Assembly (NCBI RefSeq): GCF_004379255.2
Contig: NC_056034.1
Coordinates: 35,591,262-35,655,261, forward strand
Direction of reading: 5' to 3'
Length of the DNA stretch: 64,000 nucleotides
Source: Salvia splendens
Lineage: Eukaryota; Streptophyta; Magnoliopsida; Lamiales; Lamiaceae
Part shown: positions 56,615-64,000 of the stretch, one piece after another
Layout: every line of letters begins with the position of its first letter
Position numbering within the stretch: the first letter of the stretch is position 1
Notes under the pieces: generated by a model
What the model saw: the letters and a program-made list of their open reading frames with translations, nothing else
Told to the model about the DNA's origin: nothing
Database searches by the model: none
Position numbers and translations under genes: made by a program

Positions 56615-56785
56615 AACCGCCGAACCGGCCCTGTACCGCAGCCGGAACCGGCGGTTTTTTGAACCGGAACAGGAACCGGAACCGCCTAAATTCTTGCCGG
56701 GCCGGTTCAGGTTCAACGATTTTCTGAACCGTGAACCGCCGATTCTGAACCGGAACCGACGGTTTTTGTACCGTGTGCATACTTA

Positions 56786-57289
56786 GGGAGAAGATAGTCC
56801 ATCATACATAAATAAAATGTTCATTACAGGTGTATGAAATTACCATAATTATGAGTTTTGACAATAGATATATTTTGATTTTATTCAGCCACATAAAAAC
56901 AATTAGTAAAAACAAAGAGATGAAAGAGATAAGAATTAGTAACAAAATTAGAGTATTTGTGTTTGTGTAAAACAATCCGTCAAAAAACATATGATATGAA
57001 AGAGAAATTAGAGTATTTGTGTGTGTTTGTGTTTGTTAGAGAAAAAATAATAGCTAAAATGTTGTGTAAAAAGGTGCATTGCATTTAAAATAATATCTAG
57101 CCGTAAATTGGAGTATTTTGTGCTTGACTGCTTGTGTTTGTTAGAGAGAGTGTAAAAAGGTGCTTTGCATTTCAAATAATATCCAGCTGATTTAATAGGT
57201 ACTTGTAGTGCAACAAGATGCATTGTATTAAAAATGCATCCAACTGTTTTAAAAGGTAGTACTTAAAAAAGATGCATTGCAACAATATA
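56786..57289. repeat. Intergenic with imperfect tandem repeats
   Basis: An inverted counterpart of 44126-44186 lies at about 56810-56870. From 56945 to 57255, units of roughly 110 bp recur in diverged form: 'attagagtatttgtgtttgtg' and 'gtgtaaaaaggtgcattgcat' appear two to three times. No coding sequence. Confidence 0.5.
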
Positions 57290-57498
57290 AAAAAAACTCG
57301 CAGTTAACGGAGAAATTGCTCGGTTGGTATTTGATTTGTCACAATATTTTTCGAGCACCGATGGTGTTCGGCAACTGGTCGATGCACCCTTATGCGTACA
57401 TTCAGAGTACCCTGTGCGAGCACCTCCACATGCTCAGAAATTGCGAGCAGATGCATGTGCTCAGATTCTTCAAGCAGCTTCGTAATCCTGAAAGTTGT
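57290..57498 (+). other. Unidentified coding-like fragment flanking the copia insertion
   Basis: One plus-strand frame stays open for about 69 codons: NGEIARLVFDLSQYFSSTDG, VRQLVDAPLCVHSEYPVRAP, PHAQKLRADACAQILQAAS, then TAA. The composition is protein-like (amphipathic, alanine-rich end) and GC-richer than its surroundings. No family was recognised. A different frame also gives a Met-initiated ORF here. It may be an exon remnant of a gene now broken, with the copia element 15 bp downstream. Confidence 0.4.
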
Positions 57499-57511
57499 CT
57501 TGAGTACATAT

Positions 57512-57687
57512 TGTTAGAATATACGAACAAATTAGGAGGATATCATGAGATTTATTTCCATATAGAGTGTGTATAATTTTAGGTGTATTTCTTGCTCACT
57601 ACTGCATTTCCTCTATAAAGGGTGATCACTGTAAACGTAATTATTCATTCAATACAATTGATACATTTTCCCCAATACAATTCAATA
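57512..57687 (+). repeat. 5' LTR of the copia element (176 bp)
   Basis: It begins TGTTAGAATATACG and ends CAATTCAATA. Compared with the 185-bp 3' LTR it lacks about 9 bp (a tgtatatt-type repeat) and has several substitutions. It includes the TATA-like 'tctataaagggtgatc', probably the promoter. The adjacent tgatatcacgagc (57688 on) occupies the primer-site position. Confidence 0.88.
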
Positions 57688-60072
57688 TGATATCACGAGC
57701 AAGAGTTCGATCCTAAATCCAAAAATAAAAAAAACGATTGTTGGAACTCAGAAAATTCTCATCATCGTTCCAATACCTTTCCCAAACTTTCGACCAAAAT
57801 CCGGCAAACGTCAAAACCAGAGACGATCAGTCACCCAACCTGAAAACAGAAACAAGACCAAATTCATTACCAACAATTACCAATTTTTGCACCGTGTGTG
57901 GAATGACGAAACACATGAAAGAGACCTGCTTTCAAGTGATCGGCTACCCGGAGTGGTGGGAAGACTGCCACAAACTTAATCGAAACCAGACGGCGAAAGG
58001 GAGGTCGGCGATTGGCAAAGAAGGAGATGAAGGGGGTGACCGATTTGTCGCCCCAGCGGGCAACCATGAGACCGTCGGCGCTGAGGTCGGCGGCTGCAGA
58101 CCGGCGGACGCTCCGGCAGTGGCTAGCAACTGGTGGGCGACGGGACAAGCGGAGGGGAAGAAGGAGGAAGCTGCGAGGGCTCACTTTGCCCAATTTGGAG
58201 GTATTGGGTTTGGGGATTTATCCCTAGACCCACAAACTTTGCCTTTATTATGTAAAAGACCTCATTTATTTGAAGATCAGCCCCCTACTTTGTTGAAACA
58301 ACAATTTGACCCCCAGAAACCTAAGGGGCCGAGAATTGACCCCAAAAAATCCACCAAATACGAAATTGGCCCACAGAAATTCAATTATTTACATATAACC
58401 CTCCAGTTATGTGTGAAAATCGTTTTTCTGTTTTAGAAAATGAGTTTGATGAATCTGAAATAGGAACTGCATGTCTAGCTAAAGACAATTGTGTAGAAGA
58501 TGATAGGGGTTGGGTATTCGATTGTGGGGCAACTGATACAATGACATATGATAGATCTGACTTTGGGGAATTATTTCAAACAAAACGAACACATGTTGAG
58601 ACTGCTGGGGGAGATCTTGCAATTGTTGAAGGGGCGGGAACTGTCCAAATTTCACCTACTCTGAAAATTTCAAATTATCTTTATGTTCCGTCATTATCTC
58701 AATAGTTGATGTCTATTAGTCATGTGACAAGGGAACTCAATTGCACTCTCCTAATGCATCCAAAATTTTGTTTCCTACAGGATATCCGGACGGGGACGAT
58801 CATTGGGTGTGGCACTGAGCGACGCGGGCTGTACTACGTGGACGAGATAGCTCAAACTGGCAGGGCGATGCTAGCTCACGGAACTTTGGAGCTAGAAATA
58901 TGGTTATGGCACAGGCGGTTAGGACACCCGTCTTCTAGTTATTTGAACATTTTATTTCCGCATTTTATTAAGAATTCGAATTTTGAGTGTGAAACTTGTG
59001 TTTTGGCCAAGAGCCACAGACAGTTATTTAAACCCAGTAATACTAGAGTTGATTCTATTTTTTCTTTGATTCATACGGATGTTTGGGGACCTTCACCTGT
59101 TCTTGGGGGAAATGGATTTCGATATTTTGTGTCGTTCATTGATGATTGCACACGTATGACATGGGTGTATTTTTAAAAATAAGTCTGATGTCTTCTCTAA
59201 GTTTACTGAGTTTTATACTATGATTCTTACCCAGTTTAGTACAAAAATAAAGATTATACGATCTAAAAATGGGGGAGAGTATGTCAACTCTAGGATGAAA
59301 GAATTTTGTGTGGAAAGGGGTCTAGTGCACCAAACTTCATGTGCCTACACTCCCGAGCAAAATGGGGTAGCCGAGCGTAAAAACTGTATCATTCTCGAAA
59401 TGACTAGAGCTATTCTCTTTGATTCAAAAGTCCCAAATTTTTTCTGGCCTGAAGCAATTTCCACTTCTGTCTACCTTTTAAACCGCCTACCAACAAAAAT
59501 ACTTGACTAGAAAAATCCCCTCCAAGTTTTGTCCACCCTAACAAAAGTCCCACATTCACTGTCCCTTGACCCTCGTATATTTGGCTGCTCTGTCTTCGTT
59601 CATGTCCCGAAACATGAGCGATCGAAACTGTCCCTATGCGCTGTTAAATGTGTGTTTATCGGGTATGGGTTCAATCAGAAGGGATATCGATGTTATGATC
59701 CAAAAACCCGACAAGTTATAACCACGATGAACTGCACCTTTCTCGAAACTGAATTCTTCTATAACGCCCAACTTACCAATCAGGGGGGGGGGAATAAATG
59801 ATCTTATAACTGATGACATGCTAAGTTGGTTACCTGTGTCCCATAATCATACTCTCACTGAAGGGCCACCCGAGCCAGCTACATCTGTCGGCGAGCCTGT
59901 CTTAAACACTACTCAGCCTGTGGAATTAAGTGTCCAGCCAGCATCATTCTCTTCGGTATCTGAGGTAAACAATCTTACTGGGATTCTTGTGACTACTAAT
60001 ATAGACATATTTGATGAAGTCATAGATGGAGACACTGGACGATACATCCTACCTTCGAGGAGTACTCGGGGA

Positions 60073-60921
60073 TAGTGTTGCCCACGGTTCCAAAACCGGC
60101 GGTTCCGGTTCGGAACCGGAACCGGACCGTGAGGCTATTTCACGGTTCTAGTTCCGGTTCAAAAACCGGCAGTTCCGGTTCCGGTTCGGAACTGCTGGTT
60201 TTCGGACGGTTTACACGGTTCCGGTTCAAAAACCGGCGGTTTCACGGTTCTATGTAATTTGAAATTTGGACTTATACAACAAATTGGAACAAGACAACGG
60301 ATAATTTAAATTGAAATAAGACGAATAAGGTGAAAATGATATCAATTTTATTGAATTTGAGTTGTAACGGACAACGATACATTACAATTTACAATACATA
60401 TACAAGTATACAACATACAACAATGTAATATAATTTACAAGTGTCGACGGAACGTAAATAAAAAAACATGAAATGGGGGGATAATGGATGAGTTTGAATT
60501 CAAAATCAAAATTTAAAAAAAAATTAAATTTCGGAAAATCAGCGGTTTTGGCAGAAAACCGTCGGAACCGCCGGTTTCACCGCCAAAACTGCCGGTTCGG
60601 TCAACAAACCTTCTGCCTCGTGTTCCGCACCAGAACTGAAAAAACACCGGTTTTCGCGGTTAACCGCCGGTTTTGGCTGACAAAACTGGCTGAAAAAGCT
60701 GCCCCCGCTGCCGCCTCGGTTTTCTCACCGGAATCGTGAAACCACCGGTTAACCGGCGGTTCCGAACCGTCCAAAACCGGCGGTTCGGTGACGGTTCCGG
60801 TTCGAAAATCTTGAACCGGAACCGGACCGCGGTTCCAAATGCGACGGTTCCGGTTCGAAAAAATTGATACGGTTCCGGTTCGGCGGTTAACCGCCGGAAC
60901 CGGAACCGGTGGGCATCTCTA
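60073..60921. mobile_element. Non-autonomous hAT element inserted in copia pol
   Basis: 849 bp with ends TAGTGTTGCCCACGGTTCC and inverted TAGAGATGCCCACCGGTTCC, flanked by the perfect 8-bp duplication ctcgggga (60065-60072 and 60922-60929). Subterminal 150-250 bp at each side are arrays of GGTTCCGGTTC/GAACCGG words. There is no transposase. Removing it with one duplication rejoins the copia frame at RSTRG. It shares termini and repeat words with the large hAT at 44202-56785, which may be a relative of its source. Confidence 0.94.
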
Positions 60922-61603
60922 CTCGGGGAGTTCCACCAAAGCGATATTCTCCAGAGAGGGAAACCAGACGACCACGATATGCAATTGGAAATGTGGCAAA
61001 AGCTAATTTGACAAAGATGGCAAGAGCATTTGAGGAAGCATTATACGTAGAGGAGGAGATTCCACAGACATTGATGGAGGCCAAAAAAATCAAACACTGG
61101 AGGGAGGCAATGATGCTAGAACTGAAAGCTCTAGCAAGGAATCACACATGGGTCAAATGTTTATTGCCAGAGGGAAAGAAACCTGCAGGATGCTGATGGG
61201 TCTTCACGATCAAGCGACGGCCTGATGGATCTATTGAAAGACACAAAGCTCATCTTGTTGCAAATGGGATACACTCAAACCTATGGAGTTGACTACTCAG
61301 AAACCTTCTCTCCGGTAGCCAAGATGAATACTGTCAGAGTACTGTTATCCGTGGCAGCCAATAAAGATTAGCCCCTACACCAGTTTGATGTAACCAACGC
61401 ATTTTTGCATGGTGAGTTGAAAAATGAGGTATATATGGAGGCTTCTCCGGGCTTTGAGGATGAATTTGCAGATGAGGAAGTCTGTCTGTTGAAGAGAACG
61501 TTATACGGGTTGAAACAATCTCCAAGAGCTTGGTTTGGGAGGTTCACCAAAGTAATGAAGAAATATGACTATCAGCAGAGCAATTCCGACCACACCTTAT
61601 TTC

Positions 61604-61656
61604 TGAAGAAGAAGAAGAAGAAGAAGAAGAAGAAGAAGAAGAAGAAGAAGAAGAAG
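61604..61656 (+). repeat. (AAG)n trinucleotide expansion within copia RT
   Basis: About 17 tandem AAG units in a reading frame that would encode polylysine. They lie in the RT domain between DHTLFLK and the catalytic aspartate block. Confidence 0.95.
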
Positions 61657-62646
61657 GGGAAAAAATCACTTGTCTTATCATTTATGTTAATAACATGATT
61701 ATCATCACATGAGATGGTGCAGATGAGATAGAACAGTTAAAAGAGAATCTAGCTAAGGAGTTTGAGATGAAAAATTTGGGAACTCTAAAGTACTTCCTTG
61801 GAGTTGAAGTGCTAAGATCAAGAGAAGGAATTTTCATCAATCGAAAGAAATACACGTTGGATCTCCTAGCAGAAACTGGAATGATGGAGTGCAAACCGGC
61901 AGACATTCCTATCGCAGTAAATCATGGTCTTCAGATTACAGAAGGAGCCCAACTAGCTGATCGAGAGAGGTATCAAAGGTTAGTAGGGAAGTTGATTTAT
62001 TTATCACACACTAGACCAGATATAACATATGCTGTCAGTGTGACAAGTCAGTTCATGCATCAGCCACAGTGTGAGCATCTTGAAGCAGCTTTAAGGATAG
62101 TTCGATACTTGAAAGGTACGTTTGATCATGGTGTAATGTTCAAGAAAACGACCATTTGGAGATTCATGGCTACACGGATGCTGGTTGGGCTGGGAACCAA
62201 TGGATAGACGATCCACTTCTGGATATTTTACCTTCGTTGGGGGCAATCTGGTTACATGGAAGAGCACGAAGCAGAAGGTGGTAGCGTTGTCCAGTGCAGT
62301 GGCAGAATTTAGAGGAATCGGGAATGGATTGACTGAGGTATTATGGCTCCGAAGATTGATGAATGAATTGAGATTCTTATCGCAGAAAACCTGTCAGATA
62401 TTCTGTGATAATAAGGCCGCGATCAGTATCTCTGAAAATCCCGTCCAACATGACCGGGCAAAACATGTGAAAGTCGATAGACATTTTATAAAGGAAAAAA
62501 TTGAAGATGGAATTGTTGAGTTTCCATTTGTTCGATCAGAAAATCAACTGGCAGACATCCTGACAAAGATAGTGGGATCCAAGAATTTTGCAGAAGCTTT
62601 GGGCAAGTTAAGTTTCGGAAATCCCATTACTTAACTTGAGGGGGAG

Positions 62647-62831
62647 TGTTAGAATATACGAACAAATTAGGAGGATATCATGGGATTTATTTCCATATAG
62701 AGTGTGTATATTTTTAGGTGTATATTGTGTATTTCTTGCTCACTACTTCATCCCCTCTATAAAGGGTGATCATTGTAAACGTAATTATTCATTTAATACA
62801 ATTGATACATTTTCCCCAATACAATTCAATA
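62647..62831 (+). repeat. 3' LTR of the copia element (185 bp)
   Basis: Direct repeat of 57512-57687 with a small indel and several substitutions. It is preceded by the polypurine tract and followed by the target duplication catat. Confidence 0.9.
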
Positions 62832-62836
62832 CATAT

Positions 62837-64000
62837 AAGTGTTCGAAAGCAAGTTATTTTTGCTCTATAAACAGAATTTTTTTTTGTGGTACAAATTGGC
62901 AAAGTAAAAATAATCTTCATTACCAAGTTTTTTTTTTCTCCAGGATCACTCAGTTCCATCCAACTATATTTTCACATCTTTTAGACTTAGCATTTGTAAC
63001 TCTTGTCTCCTCAAAAACCAATCTTGCTTCCCTCACACTACCATAATTTGCATATAGTATGTTTACTCTCACCTCGGCTGTTCAAGAGAGTTTTTGGATT
63101 CAAGGTGTTATTTCTGATTTTGGTCTTGATCAGATTTACACTACCTAACGTTTGCCGTCATTTCAGATTTAAATGGAAAGAGAAAATATAATTTTTATAT
63201 TCATGTGAGAAAGACATTTTTTCTAAAAATGGAAATGTGACATCTTTTGTGGGACAAACTAAAAAGGAAAGTGTGACATCTATTATTGTGAACGACACAT
63301 GTTTTATTGTATGATTAGTAAAGTAAGAGAGAAATAGGAAAAAGTAAGAGAGATTGAGGGAAAAGGTAGTGGAATGAGTGATAGTGGATTATGGAATCCA
63401 CGTTTAGAATGATGTGTAGGGTTAGTATTGGTTGAAAACTTTCCTTTTTGAACTTTATCTATTTTTTATGGACGGACCAAAATGGCAAAACTTATCTATT
63501 TTTCGTGGACGGATGGAGTATTATTTTAAAAACTAAGTCTGATTTTTCTTATTATAAAAAGTAATTAAAATTAGTATGTCAAAATAAATTTAGCCACATA
63601 ACATCCACGTGTGAAGCACGCACGACTACGTTGGGACTCAAAGTCATACGCTCGTGAGACAATAGATGCCTATTATGCGTGCACTTTGTGTAAAGAAGCA
63701 CACACATTGCAAGTGTCGTTATTATACAAGGAAAAGTGAATTTACCCGTGTCTATAGCAAAAGACTGAATTTTGTGATAAAATGTGAAAGAAAGTCATTA
63801 AAAAGTCAATATAGCTATATTAGATTTATAAAAAAAAATATAGTCAAATTAGTTGTGAACGTTAGGATGAAATGAAAAAATAGATAGTATATCCATTTTT
63901 GGTTCTAGTTTAGTTTCGATTGGATGGAGGTACCCGACATGTGGGATCTTCAGTTCGTTTGTATTGAAATATTGAAAGATTGTAATATGTTTCTGTATTT
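62837..64000. other. Right flank, intergenic
   Basis: No gene supported. About 63185-63522 looks like a decayed Stowaway: its right end reads cgtggacggatggagta at 63506-63522, and the words 'gtgacatctttt' and 'gtgtgacatctatt' recur inside, but a clean left end is missing. The final 400 bp contain short frames with no recognisable product. Confidence 0.35.

Larger units (their letters stand above)
44202..56785 (+). mobile_element. Decayed hAT transposon with several nested insertions
   Basis: The left end TAGACATGCAAAAACTG and the inverted right end TAAGTATGCACACGGTA are imperfect TIRs. Both subterminal zones (44225-44530 and 56615-56765) are packed with GGTTC/GAACC and ACCGG words, as in the small hAT element at 60073-60921. 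Between them lies a broken hAT transposase gene on the plus strand. Flanks share only gggag, so the 8-bp target duplication has decayed or was never exact. Nested inside are a truncated copia (44575-46090), the long-TIR element (47383-54784), a PIF/Harbinger within that, and a Stowaway. Confidence 0.8.
57738..62634 (+). pseudogene. copia gag-pol, multiply broken
   Basis: Gag zinc-knuckle region at 57870-57960 (CTVCGMTKHMKETCFQVIGYP). Protease at 58409-58702 (GWVFDCGATDTMTYDRSDF), then a stop at 58703 before the pre-integrase domain (LWHRRLGHPSSSYLN). Integrase at 59040-59510 (IHTDVWGPSP, SFIDDCTRM, then a frameshift at 59174; YTPEQNGVAERKN). GKCVFIGY-type linker at 59529-59801 (AVKCVFIGYGFNQKGYRCYD). 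RT: HWREAMMLELKAL at 61095, stops at 61194 and 61368, TLYGLKQSPRAW near 61500, and the catalytic block reads YVNNM instead of YVDDM (about 61687). RNase H at 61767-62634 (RPDITYAVSVTSQFMHQP, DRRSTSGYFTFVGGN, VALSSAVAEFRGI, ENQLADILTK). It cannot encode an active polyprotein. Confidence 0.92.
57512..62831 (+). mobile_element. Ty1/copia retrotransposon with very short LTRs, decayed
   Basis: The 5.3-kb element has LTRs at 57512-57687 and 62647-62831 and a 5-bp target duplication catat (57507-57511 and 62832-62836). A polypurine tract (gagggggag) ends at 62646, just before the 3' LTR. The internal order gag, PR, IN, RT, RNase H is that of copia. It is split by a hAT element at 60073-60921. Multiple stops, frameshifts and an AAG expansion make it non-autonomous. 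Confidence 0.94.

Noticed and set aside
63185..63522. Complete Stowaway MITE
   Set aside because: Only the right terminus is clear. The left end with TA and CTCC could not be found, so it is described as a possible remnant only.
1..64000. CRISPR array, bacterial operon or prophage
   Set aside because: Split genes, plant transposons and plant protein families throughout show a nuclear plant genome. The tandem repeats are minisatellites, not spaced CRISPR repeats.

Overview
The window is plant nuclear DNA: AT-rich, with split genes whose introns mostly obey GT-AG, plant LTR retrotransposons of the Athila and copia types, and hAT, PIF/Harbinger, Mutator-like and Stowaway DNA elements. The genes match dicot families. 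I read it as a eudicot, perhaps an asterid, but cannot name a species.

Four host genes could be modelled exon by exon, all on the minus strand, each as an uninterrupted reading frame across every splice junction. They are a YVH1/DUSP12-type dual-specificity phosphatase with a zinc-binding tail (440-4370, 362 aa), an organellar-type histidyl-tRNA synthetase (8806-15371, 11 exons, 499 aa), a small Nudix hydrolase (16961-19606, 4 exons, 181 aa) and an AVT1-type vacuolar amino acid transporter (39178-42866, 11 exons, 538 aa). They are unrelated housekeeping genes that happen to be neighbours. The transporter carries what looks like a U12-type AT-AC intron (40047-40133), the most interesting host-gene feature here.

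The rest is mainly mobile DNA in nests. At 20340-36187 a PIF/Harbinger element was split inside its transposase ORF by a young Athila-type Ty3/gypsy element (20698-34475) with 1515-bp LTRs that differ at about seven positions, a 5-bp target duplication and a tRNA-Asp primer site. Its gag-pol is broken by one in-frame stop. At 44202-56785 a decayed hAT transposon holds a truncated Ty1/copia copy (44575-46090). Its transposase gene was split by a long-TIR element with a 9-bp target duplication (47383-54784), which in turn received a 6.1-kb PIF/Harbinger element (47615-53728) and a Stowaway MITE. At 57512-62831 lies a decayed Ty1/copia element with very short LTRs, split by a non-autonomous hAT element (60073-60921).

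Smaller elements sit in introns and intergenic DNA: an hAT-like element in a phosphatase intron, a nested Stowaway pair in a HisRS intron, a Mutator-like element at 6819-7578, a Tourist-like MITE at 16161-16546, and a roughly 2-kb TIR element (36984-39023) holding a hypothetical ORF, a minisatellite, a patatin-like phospholipase fragment and a possible G-gamma fragment. No tRNA or rRNA gene and no CRISPR array was seen.
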